64,000 nt of DNA from Toxorhynchites rutilus septentrionalis (taxonomy: Eukaryota; Arthropoda; Insecta; Diptera; Culicidae). Below the pieces are notes generated by a model. That model had not been told where the DNA came from, searched no databases, and saw nothing but the letters and a program-made list of their open reading frames with translations. Location of the stretch: the NCBI RefSeq assembly GCF_029784135.1, contig NC_073746.1:1260136-1324135 (forward strand), read 5' to 3'. Shown here in pieces: positions 23,447-34,860 of this stretch (its first letter is position 1; each line of letters opens with the position of its first letter). Both the position numbers and the translations under genes were made by a program.

Positions 23447-24673
23447 TCACCGTTTCGTGGCTTTTTGGTGATATTTATGATGGTAATGTGTTATTATTAG
23501 GGTTGTGATGTGGTGCGTACGTGGTAAGATGATGGGTTTCTTCGCGTCTTCAGTTGCGTATTGGCAAGCTGCAATACGGGTTCTCATTCGCATAATACCA
23601 CGTTCGTCCAACCGCGGAGTCAGTTTGTATAGTGAACTGCATCTCGGAAGAGTCACTGCTATGTTTCCTTCGTTCGTTTTAGAATTTAGGATGGAGAATT
23701 CTTCGGGATATCCTTCTTGCTGAGCCAAGCGGATCAAGTATGCTTCAGCAGCGCTGAGCTCACTTTCGACAAGGGGTCCGGTGATACTTGATTGTCTTCG
23801 TAACTTGGATTGGCAGTTTGCTGTGAATCGCAGTACACGTGCAACTACATTCCTCAGTCGTTCCCAGTTAGAGAAGTCCGTGACGCGAACAACTGATTCT
23901 GATACAACGTGGTGGACTGCAAGATTTTCTACGATTTCGACGTCTGTGGATTCATTCCGTATTACTGACTTTGGCCATTCGTCTTCGGTTGTCCATAGGA
24001 AGTCCGGGCCGTTGAACCATCTGCTCTGAGGGGAGAGATCTGGTTGTGTGTCCCATTTTGTGCCATCATCAGCAACGTTCAGCTTGCTTGGTACGTATCG
24101 CCAATCGTGTGCTTCTGTAACTTCTAGGATCTCCGTGACTCTAAACCCGACGAACTGAGTGTACCGTCGATGATCAGAGTTGATCCAACACAAAACATCT
24201 CTCGAGTCCGACCAGTACAACTTTTTTGTGATTCTTATACTCAGCGTATCGTCGACCATACGAGCGAGCCGTGTTCCTATTAACGCTGCTTGCAACTCCA
24301 GTCGAGGGATTGAAGTGAGTTTCAATGGTGCTACTCTAGTCTTAGAGGTTACAAGTGAACAGTGGATTCCTCCCTTTATGGCAATGCGAAGAAAACATAC
24401 TGCTGCCATTCCATTTTTTCCAGCATCTACGAATGTGTGCAATTGTACTTCGTCGGCTTCTGTTAATGAATATTTGACACTGTAGCAACGTGCAATCTGA
24501 ACTTTCTCTACGTTGGGCAATACTTTTTTTTTTAATATACACTTGATGAATGCATTATTATCTATTTCTTCGTCCCAACCAATGCCAGATCGCCAAATAT
24601 CCTGCAACAAGGTCTTCAAATAGGCCAGAAAATGTGCAATCAGTCCAAGTGGGTCGAAAATAGTCATCAACAC
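23447..24673 (-). pseudogene. BEL/Pao copy 2: RNase H and integrase zinc-binding fragment
   Basis: 408 residues. It continues the polyprotein from MTIFDPLGLIAHF. RNase H residues are all visible: VDAG (D83), PRLELQ (E126) and WSDS (D156). A region leading toward the integrase zinc-binding domain (ITHYHHKYHQ) follows. Its start is created by a frameshift near 24700, where the upstream frame runs into a stop. After its stop another frame resumes for about 32 residues (HETVINELRQKYQ...) and then breaks at a deletion around 23340-23370. RNase H would remove the RNA template during cDNA synthesis. Confidence 0.85.
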
Positions 24674-24683
24674 TCGTAGTACC

Positions 24684-26381
24684 TCACGCTTGGTAGGGTG
24701 TAGGTTGTCCTTTCAGCAGATCTCCATCGTAACGAGTCCATCCAACCTTATAGGTGAAGACATCGAACATTGTGTTCCACCACATGCCTAGTACCTTTTC
24801 TGTGGACAGCTCTGAAGATAAATCGAGACTTTTCTCTTTCGTGTCAACTTCTTGTAGAGCCGATGTTACTCGTCTAGAATTACTGATCCAGTTCCGAATT
24901 TCGAATCCACCTTGTGCATGAACATACTTAACGTCTTCCGCAATCCGTATGGCTTCACCCTCGGAGGCTACACTGATCAACATATCATCGACATAGTGTG
25001 ACTTCGTAATAGCTTCGTATGCCGCTGGGTACTCATTCTTGAACCGCTCCGCGTTGATGTTCTTTACGTATTGAGCGCTACTCGGAGAACAGCACGCCCC
25101 AAAGGTCATGACTTTCATTGCGTACACTACGAGCTCCCCTTTCTTGTCAGTCCAAAAGAATCGCTGATATTTTTGATCTTCTTTGCGGATAAGCACTTGG
25201 TGAAACATTTCACGAATGTCTCCAGTTACCGCAACAAGGTGCATGCGAAAACGGAGTAGAATTTCTACAAGAGAAGAGAGCAAATCTGGTCCCTTCAGTA
25301 GAAAAGAATTCAGTGATTTACCGTGAATTTTGACAGCAGCGTCCCACACTATCCTGACCTTTCCTGGTTTATTCGGATTCGTTACTGGAAATATCGGAAG
25401 ATACCATATTTTACCGGATTTTTGCTCGTCTTCGTCTTCAGAAACCTGGCGAATGTATCCTTTCTCTTTGTAATCTGCTATCTGTTGGTGCAATACTTCT
25501 GCGAGCTGTTGATCCTTAGCCATTCGTTTTTCCAATAATAAATGACGACGTAATGCCATGTCTCGGCTATCAGGAAGACGGATATCGTCGTATCGAAAAA
25601 GTAACGCTGTTTCAAAACGTTCACCGTTAAAGCGTGTATGATGCTCTAAAAGTGACCGGGCTCGTTCATCTCCAGAAGATTGAAGCACCTTAGTTGATCT
25701 CACAACTCCAGGACTGTCAAGGGAAAAATATTCCTTCACGGTTTTATGAAGATCTTCGTCGTGGGGATCACTGCACGAACGTACGTGGAAGGTGTAGTGG
25801 AACATATTTGGTGTCTCGTCAGTACACAATCCACCGCAAACAGTCCAACCTAATCTTGTCTTCATCGCGATCGGTTGACCCAATTTTCCTTCACGGCTCT
25901 TCAATGTTAGTCCTAGCTGGGCATGCTTCATTCCTATTAGAATGCGTGGACGAGCGTCTTGATATGAGTCGATTGGCAATCCCTTGAGGTGAGGATAAAG
26001 GTGTACTAGCTCTCCAAGATGTAAAGTTTGGCGTGGCAGCATTAGCTGATTAACTGTTCGCACATCCTCTAAAGGAAACTTCTTAGCTTCGTGGTGTCTT
26101 GCAGAAACATGAAGCTTGACAATACAGGAACTCCTTTCATGGCGTTGAGTACCTCCAGTCCAACGCAGACAGAGTGGACTTGAGATTCCATTTAGTTTTA
26201 GCTCGTCAGCAAGTTCTTGGTCGAGCAGCGTCAACGCAGATCCTTCGTCTAAAAACGCATATGTGTGTATCTCCTTTTCAGAACTTGACAGCACTACCGG
26301 AAGGTATCGAAACAACACAGAGCTTGATGTCGTTTGATTTGTTGCAATCGTGTCCGGAAGTACCAGCTTGGGCCGATTCAT
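24684..26381 (-). pseudogene. BEL/Pao copy 2: protease and reverse transcriptase fragment
   Basis: 565 residues. The aspartic protease shows FLDEGSALTLL (D45). RT shows RIVWDAAV (D347), VTGDIREMFHQ (D388) and YVDD (463-466), so the RT active site is preserved. The frame overlaps the end of gag by about 100 nt in a +1 relation, and closes at 24684 through a frameshift before RNase H. BEL/Pao elements usually use one frame, so I read both shifts as mutations. A programmed shift at the gag end cannot be excluded. Confidence 0.85.
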
Positions 26382-28422
26382 GGTTTACACTAGGAGTTTG
26401 GGCCTTCTCTTTTTGGTCGTTGTGTAGCAGCTCATGATGTCTGTATGTGCATCCGTCTTTGCCACACGGATTGGCCTTGCAGTGTCCTTTATGATGGCGA
26501 AGGCAAGTCCGACAAAGTCCGCACTCTCTGACAACCGCCCATCTGGAATCTCTAGTGAACTCAAGAAATCTTTTGCACTTGTCCACAGATTTGCAGTTCC
26601 CTTCACATACTGCGCATCTTTCATAAGCTGGTACTGAGGTTGAATGTGCCCCCGCTTTGAGGATCATATGAGGTTCCGTGTTATTCGGAACGTTCGTATC
26701 AGAATGCGCGTTGAGGTAACCGTCTCCTGTTTTGCTTCGTCGAGTAACGTTGCGACCTTGTTTTGCCTCAAACGATACAGCAGGAAATGTTACCAAGCTG
26801 GCCGCTTCCGCTAGATTATACACCCATTCACTGAACGTCGCCAGGTTGACTGTTGAAAACGTCTTTCGATGTTGTGCCCAATTGAGCTTGATTGACGGTG
26901 GCAGTTTGCTGACGAGCTGATGTAACAACGCGACGTTATACATATACTCCTCCATGCCGCATGATTCAACGGTAGCACAAAAGTTCTGCACGCTTACCGC
27001 GAAATCCACAAGCGTTTCCAGTTGGTCTTCTCGAATCGCCGGCAACGAACTTATCTTGTCAATCAGAGAATGAACAATGACTTCCGGTTGACCAAATAAC
27101 ATCCTCAAAGTGCCCATAACTCCTTGAACGTTCCCAGGGTGCATCAGCCTGCACTTTACTGCCTCGTATGCTTTCCCCTTCAAACATCTTTGCAGCCGGA
27201 CCATATTCTCCTCTTCCGTGAATCCACACATAGCTGTTGTGCTATTGAACATGGATAAGAAGATCGGCCATTCTTCCGGATTTCCGAAAAACGTGGGTAA
27301 GTCTTTCGAAACTGCTTGCCGTGCTGCAATCTGAGAGTTTGAAAGCTAGAACTGGTTGTAGACATATGGTACACCCATAGTTGATCTGCTCGGATGACTT
27401 ATTTGTGTTGATGGAGGCAGAGTATTCGGGTTGAAGCGAACTGACTGCCCACGCACTGGATCAGGAAGAAAGTTCGTTTGTGACGCAATAATCTGTCTGG
27501 AAGGCAAAATGTTATTAGATTTCATTTGATTTGCTACTTGTTGTTCACACAGGATTTCTTCTTGATCCAGTTGTTCATCACTCTGCTGCATCAGCCGTTT
27601 TTGCTGCTGAAATTGTTCCTGTTGCATCTGTTCTTGAGGTTTTCCTTTTCGCGAGGCTTGTTGAACAGTTAAATGAATATCGGTTTTAAACTGCGTATGG
27701 CTGGCAGTTCCAACCCATTCTTCTACTCGACTTCGAGAAATGACGGAACCGGAACTCCGGATGGATCCCTCGTCACTTGCCAAGTTTTCCAAAATTTCGT
27801 ACTTCTTGGCAATGAACTCTTTTTGTTTTTCCGCAGCTATTCGACGACGTTCTGCTTCTTCATGCTGTTGACGCTCCTCAAAATCCTTTTCTTCCTGCAG
27901 TCTCATTAATTGCAGTTTGGCACGATTACGAGCAGATATCTGTGATGACGAACAAGAAACTTCTGAAAGGGCCTGATCAAGTTTGACCATAGAAGTTCCT
28001 TTTATTGACGACACAGAGACTTTCTGCTTTCTTTGGTCATTACATGAACTCGACTGAAGAGTATGTTCTGCATTCCTCAATAGCACTGAATCAGACTGCT
28101 TCTGCGACGATGATTCACGAGACGAACGAACCGTTGTTGTTGCTGTGGTTTCCTGAACTGTTGAAGTACGTTTCGATTCCTGCTTCTTCTTGGCAGCGAT
28201 TGGTGTTGATTGGTTCATCGGTGTTGACGTAGTTCGCTGGATCCATGTTGCGGTTTTGCAGTTGGTACAGCTCCAGCTCTGGTTGACAACTTCATCTGAT
28301 ACTCCAACACAATTGTAGTGGTACCATCCGTCGCACTGATCGCATTGTACCATATCATCAGTATCAGGTCCGTCACAGGTTTCACAGGAATATCCATCGG
28401 ACTTCGTACCACGATTCGGCAT
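26278..28422 (-). pseudogene. BEL/Pao copy 2: gag with N-terminal PHD finger, one nonsense codon
   Basis: Two segments in one frame separated by a single in-frame TAG near 27346. Residues 13-55 of the first form a textbook C4HC3 PHD finger (C13, C16, C27, C30, H35, C38, C52, C55). A charged, Glu/Arg/Gln-rich stretch follows (about 165-215, likely coiled coil), then a Gln-rich region. The second segment carries the gag core (GNPEEWPIF...LKGKAYEAVKCRL, DUF1759-like) and cysteine/histidine knuckles (CAVCEGNCKSVDKC, CGLCRTCLRHHKGHC). Gag builds the particle. A PHD finger typically binds the histone H3 tail, so here it may direct the particle or the integration complex to chromatin; that is inference. 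Start is the ATG at 28422. Confidence 0.9.
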
Positions 28423-28463
28423 GTTCGTTGTTGATAGATTTCGTTGTTGTAAACGAAAATTAT

Positions 28464-28990
28464 ATTGGCGAAATTAATTCAACGGGCTTCCAAAATTATG
28501 ATTCTCCGGCACACGGAAATGAAGTAAAACACTGTGATCCGATTCGTCGGTGCAATTCGAGAATATAATTTTCCTGTCAAAAACAAACAATACATAGAAT
28601 TATTCTGACAATATTCATTTTCTCATCTTTTTGTTTCCTATGCATATCTAAGCTACTCACGTTTAGTTCCCTTTCACTAATTTCAGGTTGTAGTTGTTGT
28701 TTTGCCTAATTACCAAATCCGTAGTGGTGATCTTTAAATTGAATCGAACTACGTTTTCGCACTAAATATATCTCGAAAGTTAAATTAAACACGCATTGCA
28801 AAAATAAAATGTCCGCTTTTTCTCTTTCGCTTTTTCACACTCTTTCCGGTTTTCTTCCATTCAGTCTGTGTGACAGTAAGTCGGAACTGTCACAGTGCAC
28901 GGAATATCCGAAAGGGTGCGCTTCGTGTGTTGTTGTCAACGGGCAAGGTTGTATTATAAAGGTGTGCGCGCTGGCCTAATGAGGCCAACA
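28464..28990 (-). repeat. 5' LTR of BEL/Pao copy 2
   Basis: About 527 bp. The right end GAGGCCAACA at 28990 is clear. The left end is blurred: this copy reads TTGGCGAAATT where the other reads TGTTGAAATT, so the last bases at the gag side have changed. Confidence 0.88.
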
Positions 28991-28995
28991 AAAAC

Positions 28996-29329
28996 CCTAA
29001 ATAAACGTTACATTTTTCGTAGAGTGACCCTCCTATATAGAAATCAAAGACATAGTCCTACGTCAAAGTTTAACAATTTGACAATTCAAATGGGTATGTT
29101 TTTTTCGATTTTACTAGCCTCGTTTTCCCCCACAACGCAACGATCAACTTTTTTTGCCTACAATTAGGCGTTAGCTCATAATGTGAATAGATGCGTATTA
29201 TGAATTATTGTCGATTTGCCGATAATAGGCATTTATCAGTTGTCAGAATTAATGGAGGGATGATTTTGGAATGAACTTGAAGATGATATTGGATGATTTC
29301 ACTCCATACTCCCCAAAGATTTGATGAGA
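28996..29329. other. Flank of BEL/Pao copy 2
   Basis: AT-rich, no gene. Holds the third partial copy of the 50-bp repeat at about 29051-29067. Confidence 0.4.
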
Positions 29330-29511
29330 GCCTGGCTCAAAAGGTTAAACGTCAATAGAAATTTAATTAGATTGAAGTTCAGGTTGTTGTCCAATCAATT
29401 CGTGCTCAATTCACGTTTAACGTGCAGGTCTTGCTACTAACAATTTTATGGAACTGTGGTCCAGGATGTCACTATATCGAGCATGTTTTTTGGTCATGTA
29501 AAAGATGCAAT
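29330..29511 (+). pseudogene. I-clade LINE RNase H C-terminal remnant
   Basis: A short decayed coding piece. In one frame from 29330: AWLKRLNVNRNLIRLKFRLL; in a second frame from about 29452: NCGPGCHYIEHVFWSCKRC. These line up with PWFKSLDLSRDFIRTFSRLM and VCGQGYHDIEHVVWSCELY of the element at 49912-55995, in the same order and near-equal spacing. A frameshift separates them. The piece marks an old relative of the I-clade LINE. Confidence 0.65.
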
Positions 29512-29640
29512 TAATGAATTTATCCGGCTGCTGATTTAGAAGTTCGAAAAGGTTCATGACTTCCATTTGATGTATCAAAAAAGCGAAAAATACAGATTTT
29601 GGACAATGAAAAAACTCAATTCAAATGCAATCATTACACA

Positions 29641-29690
29641 CAATCACAGTCCTATGTCAAGATCCAGTCCGTGCCTCTAGGCCCAGACCC
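29641..29690 (+). repeat. 50-bp repeat, copy B
   Basis: Inverted relative to 20796-20845. It lies inside a 79-codon open frame (29599-29838) that translates here as QSYVKIQSVPLGPDPST. The equivalent translation of copy A on its minus strand keeps SYVK and VPLGSDP, so it may derive from a coding segment. Confidence 0.55.
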
Positions 29691-29838
29691 ATCAACTTTT
29701 TGTAAATATGTATCATCCTTAACTCTCGATTGGAGAACGATTAATCTTTTCCGTCTGCACTATATACAAAACAATCTAAACATGGAACGTCAATCAAAAG
29801 CCAATGATGCTATTAAAGCTATTAAAAAATCCGTTTAA

Positions 29839-32800
29839 ATGACTGTGTTTACGTCAGGTCCTCTAGGGTGACACAATAAAAAACTCGATTCACGCAACAC
29901 CGCTGATTAACAATCGATGATACGATCGAAAATCATAGTTCACTGCAGGTGGAAAGCGGATGTAATAATTCGTCACACCTAACTTGTTGTCAACAACGCT
30001 CTGCCTTCGATCGAAGAGAAATTCTTCCCCTGCTGCAGTGTCTTATAGTTTCACAGTCGCGCGCAGTCCTATTCTTGTCAAACAGGAAGAGTGGTCACGC
30101 TACCTCAATGCGGAAGTTATCGACCCTAAACACTTGAAGGAGAGAGACTGTGCGAATAAAAACGACATCCAAAAACAATTCTGCTACGGGTTTTACGCCT
30201 CATTATGAAGCCACCAGCGCTAAACACGTCGTTCAGGCCGCCGGGTAAGGGGACAAACAATAACAGCCCGACATTATCGAACGGATTGCTGTCCAGAGGC
30301 GGAAATTCCATCACTTTGCGCTTAGTGGGACATGTCTGCATGCCAAATTTGGTCACTCGTTTATTCGGTTGGTTGCATAAGTAGACAAACTGGCTCCTCC
30401 AGTGGGATTTTTCGTTGTGTGGCGCGCGCAGCGGAAACATATAGTATTAACGCTTCAAACCCTTGTTTCGTACACAACAGCAGGAAACTGCAGTTGATAC
30501 AGAAATTGGTGAAACTGCTGAGTGCCAGCTTCGTTTAGTTGTACACATCCATGAGCGATGCACATGGAATGGTTCAAAAATAAAGGTTCTTCAATCAGCG
30601 GGAGGGCACTTTCGGTGTAAACATAACCCCGAACCTGTGAAGTGTAATGCGGCACGCTTCTCTGCCATAATAGACATCATTATACCGCCCGCGTGGAGAA
30701 GAAGTTCAACCCATGTGTGATGCCACCAACCATCTTCATTATTTTCTCCACCTTACCGCTTTTCGTAATGAGTGGTGTTTCACTTTCGCCGTCCGTCTGA
30801 TTAAGCCACAAACAGCGTCCATCACGATGGCCAGAGGAGCTCATTACGCTCCCTTTTAATTGCTAACTTCATCTTCCAAAGGCACGATGCCGCATGCTGC
30901 GAGCATGCGATTTATGGTTCCTCATACTCACATAATGTGTCGTTCAAGATAAACCACAATAAAGTTTACTGTTCACATCACACACGCCCTCGTTATCTTC
31001 GAGAGTCGCAGCAAAAATTTTATTTCATAGGCTGTACTGGAAAACAAAAACGCAACAAATGGCAGTATTCTTCGTGTGAGAATAACGCACATCATGCTCA
31101 ATAATTTGTCTCAGATTACAAAGGTACACTTTTATCCTCAAACCATCAAGTCAGAAGTTTGCACAATTCCACCGCAGTGCCGGTTACGGCCGCTGGGTTT
31201 TAATCGACGCCTCTCGAAACATTCGCATGGCGCAATGAATGAATGAATGCCGTTGAAATCAGAAACTTCTAACAAGATAAATATGTTTTATGTTATTTCA
31301 GATCCTCAACATACCAACCTATTGGTAACACGGAGCCGGCAACGCATGCCGCAGTACCACACACAAAGCGGTCTGCTGCTATGTGTTCAGCGAACATTCC
31401 TTCCAATGAATGTTGTTCTCATATCGAGCGGTGAGCGGTGGGAATCGCAAATATTTCAATGACTTTTGCTGGTTTCGATTCTGCCCACCCCCTCGGGTGT
31501 GAAGAAATCAATCCCTGCTAAGATTTTCTCCGTCTGTTTTTAGAAACTGGAGTGCGCTGGCAGGGGGTAAACCTTCACGTGTTGGCATATCTATATTGGG
31601 CAGTGGATTGATTGAGCGATTATCGATGATTTTTTTTGCGTCCGCAGAAGCAGACCGCAATGCGCCTAATTAATTCATGATGTGAATGACATGACAATCA
31701 GCAAGAAGACCCATTTTGGCCATTTCTCTGTCCAGTGTGCGTTATCGAGCATTTTTCACGAGGAAAGAGTTTCTTGTTGTGTTTGAGAAATTTCTTTAAT
31801 CAGTTTGGTGATGCTCAATACAGACCATTAACGCACAAGTTTCGCATTGGCATTTAGATGGTGCACTTGAAAAATTCGAAATTTGTCGCGTTGAACTCGA
31901 AATTTCTTTTCTGCATTTGTCGATTGATTGTAGATTCTGGCGTTGTTTTGTAGATTTTGGCATTGTGAATGAAAATTGAGGTAATTTTCACTACGTTATT
32001 AGATATGATCAGTGTTGGAAAAAATCGTCCTCGCTAAGCTCAAATGCATAGATTTTCGGGCTAGGTCGCATCGAAAACCTATATACTCCAAACGAAAATC
32101 AAAATGACAGATCCAAACAACCAGTGAATATGAGCAAATGAACTTTTGCTCTTCAATATGTTTCGAAGGTGTCATTTTCATATTGATAATTCGAGACGTC
32201 AGAATTGAATCTCATTTTAGCTAAATGAATATCAGCTGTTGTTTACTTTTAACCTGAGGCTGCTGTGTGCGGATGGTTTTTATTTAGTTCGAACTTTTAT
32301 TGTATTGCTGCTTGCAATACAATAAATACAGCGTTTAGGGATCGTTCGCGATTTTTTGCTTGTCTTTATCCAAATGTTTTATGATCCCGTGCTGCTTTGC
32401 AGCTGCCGGATGCCGTGTTTGGAAAATTCACTGACAGAACGAATATCATTCCGAATGTGATGAATGTCAATTTGTTGCTTTTGATATTTGAAGTATAAAT
32501 AACAGCGAAGTTATGAACCCCACTCAATGCCGCATTCATTCATAGCAAATTTGTTCATGCATCAGCGATATGAACAAAATGAACTCGTTTGTTTTTGTCA
32601 TCAATATAATGAGGGAAGTGTGTTTCAAGCTGAAGAAAGTCATCTACACTGAAATAAAATCATATTCGTTACTCGTGAATATTTGTTGGTATTCTAAGAC
32701 ACTGGATATGATCGGCTAATCTATACAAACTTTTAAGACGATTGCAATAATGCAATAATATTTTTCAAAACACTGGGAGATTTCTCTTAAAAAAAACTGA

Positions 32801-32870
32801 CAGAGAACTTGAGGATTGTAAAACTGTTTTCTTTTGAGAATATCGGGTATGAATTATCTAATATGATTTG
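29839..32870. other. Intergenic or intronic DNA, no gene recognised
   Basis: About 3 kb of mixed composition. The open frames of 60-100 codons on both strands (for example 30126-30440) show no known domain. No repeat boundaries were identified. Confidence 0.4.
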
Positions 32871-32876
32871 GGTTAA

Positions 32877-33011
32877 ACTGGAGGACACATATAAAAAACA
32901 GGATAAAACTGGACAGTATTAAAAAAAACTGGATGAATTTAGGGTTCAACTGGATTACTGGATCGATAAAAAAACTGGAAGAATCCAGTTTCAACTGGAA
33001 CATTGGCAACA
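32877..33011 (+). repeat. Cluster of ACTGGA motifs
   Basis: AACTGGA or ACTGGA occurs repeatedly within about 130 bp, and CCAGTTTCAACTGG (32986-32999) is a local inverted repeat. Probably a decayed MITE tip or simple degenerate repeat. Confidence 0.5.
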
Positions 33012-33295
33012 CTGATTGCACAGAGCGGAAGTGTATTGAGAGAGAAAATCGAAGCGAAAAAAAGTTGTTGAAAACCGTTAGAACCTCTGTGGAAGCTGTG
33101 GAAAGGGTGGAACGATACAAATGTGGTCGATATAAACTAGACGTATTTATTATGCATCTGCATCTTAAAAACCTAAATGATTTTGTGGATGTGTGCATTC
33201 ATTGGGTTGGGAAATACGTTCATAGCTTTTTATATTTCTTTTATTTTACAACGATGAACTGCGGCGAATATACAGTTGATTAACTTATTGATATA

Positions 33296-34410
33296 CAGCC
33301 ATTCCATGCCAAACCGATAAAGTGATTCCCAGATTTCCATGAAAAGTGGTAGTTTTGTTCTTTATTGCAAAATATTAGACCCATATTTTTTATTTTTTCG
33401 TTACGGTGACCATTTCCATTTTAGGGTGGTCCGAAAAATCATTTTTTTAAACTTTTTCCCAAAAATGACTTGAGCTAGCCTTTCGTTAAAAAATATCGAA
33501 CATGCAAATACGGTGGATTTTTCTTTCGTAATTATTGATTGTAGTTGTTTTTTGTAGTTTTCATGGCTTTGGACTAGAGGGCGCTATATTTTTTTTCATA
33601 TTTTTTCTGGAAAGCTGAGGATTTTTTACATAACATACCTCGATATAAGAGATGCAATTTTTTTCGTTTTTGAGATATGAATTGAGATATAAATTCAAAT
33701 TTAACATGTTTTAAGTCTTCGTTCAATATTCTTGTGTGACTAGACTAGACCTATGCGACTAGAATCCAGTCTAGAAATTAGAAACATATGAACAACTGAT
33801 TCAATCAATAATTACAAAAACAAAATCAAATTTTTTCCCAAAAGTAATATTTTTTCAAAGAAAACTAACTCATAAGCTTCAGTTTGATATGTCGATCATC
33901 TGAATCGGTCCAGTAGTACAGATGTTATGAATTTTTGTAATGTAAAAAAGATGAAAAAATTGTTTTTTCGAACCATCGGTTAACTTTGGAAAATCAAATC
34001 TCAAAAACGAAAAAAATGGCATCTCTGATATCGAGATATGTTATGTAGAAAATCCTCAGCTTTTAAGAAAAATATAAAAAAATATAGCGCCATCTAGTCC
34101 AAAGCCATTGAAACAACAAAAAACGACTACAATCAATAATTACAAAAACAAAATCCATTTTTTTGCTGGTTCAATATTTTTTAATGAAAGACTAGCTCGA
34201 TTTGATATGTCGATTCAGAGAATTTTTGAAAAAAGGCATTTTTGGGAAAAAGTGGAAATAATTGATTTTTCGAACCACCCTAAAATGGGAATGGTCACCC
34301 TAACAAAAAAATAAAAAAAATACGGGTCTAATGTTTTGTGAAGAAGAGCAAAATTGCCACGTTTCACGAAAATTTAAGAACCACTATATCGGCTTGGCAT
34401 GGAATGGCTG
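33296..34410. mobile_element. Foldback element with very long inverted arms
   Basis: 1115 bp flanked by TA (33294-33295 and 34411-34412). It starts CAGCCATTCCATGCCAAACC and ends with the diverged complement. The two halves are inverted copies of each other over roughly 400 bp per arm, with shared blocks such as TTTTAGGGTGGT, GGACTAGAGGGCGCTATA and AGCTGAGGATTTT, leaving a short unpaired middle. No coding capacity; a copy end lies at 57640-57735. Confidence 0.88.
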
Positions 34411-34519
34411 TATAATTATTGTTTTCTGTTTAAATAAATGATATGCTACGAACTTATTCCCCAACACAATAGAATGATCCCTCTGTTTTGATTTTGACGA
34501 TTTTTGTTCAGTTCTCAGA

Positions 34520-34846
34520 ATGGCGTCCAAGCAGCAATCTCATCAAAATGGAGATATGATTTTTTGAAAATTTATGGAAAATGATCATGATTTGACCGTT
34601 GACCAGGTGTATAATTGCAATGAATCAAGTGTCAAAACATCGAAATTTTACATTAACTGATTTGAAGGAAACAAGCAGTGCACGATTTAACCCGGACAAA
34701 TCCGGCTTCTAAATTTCTAAGCCATGTTCCCATGTTTCTGGTACTCAGAATAATTAAAAGATCAAAGAACCTTCAAAGTTTCAAGGATACCAGGATGGCA
34801 AATATTTCGTGAATGGCTTCAAAACCATTTTGAACCGAAAATGTGT
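34520..34846 (+). pseudogene. Pogo/Tigger-like (DDE_1) transposase remnant
   Basis: A decayed translation with stops and a frameshift. It begins at an ATG (MASKQQSHQN) and contains LTVDQVYNCNESS, close to the family's (E)QIYNCDETG segment that carries the second catalytic Asp, here N. Further on come KRSKNLQSFK-like and WQIFREWLQNHFEPK pieces, matching the family's (F)REWF...FVP region. These sit in the expected order. The assignment rests on recalled family motifs. Not functional. Confidence 0.55.
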
Positions 34847-34860
34847 CTTTTTGTACCCTA

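Larger units (their letters stand above)
22114..28990 (-). mobile_element. BEL/Pao LTR retrotransposon (copy 2), defective
   Basis: A 6877-bp element on the minus strand with LTRs at 22114-22642 and about 28464-28990 and a 5-bp duplication AAAAC at 22109-22113 and 28991-28995. I counted four substitutions and one 4-nt indel between the LTRs, so it is somewhat older than copy 1 but still young. The coding region is broken in several places and part of the integrase is missing. The space between the 5' LTR and the gag start is only about 43 nt and holds no obvious primer binding site. Confidence 0.93.

Noticed and set aside
22665..28412. Several plus-strand and alternate minus-strand frames over the BEL/Pao elements and the LINE
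   Set aside because: They are antisense or out-of-frame shadows of the retrotransposon coding regions.
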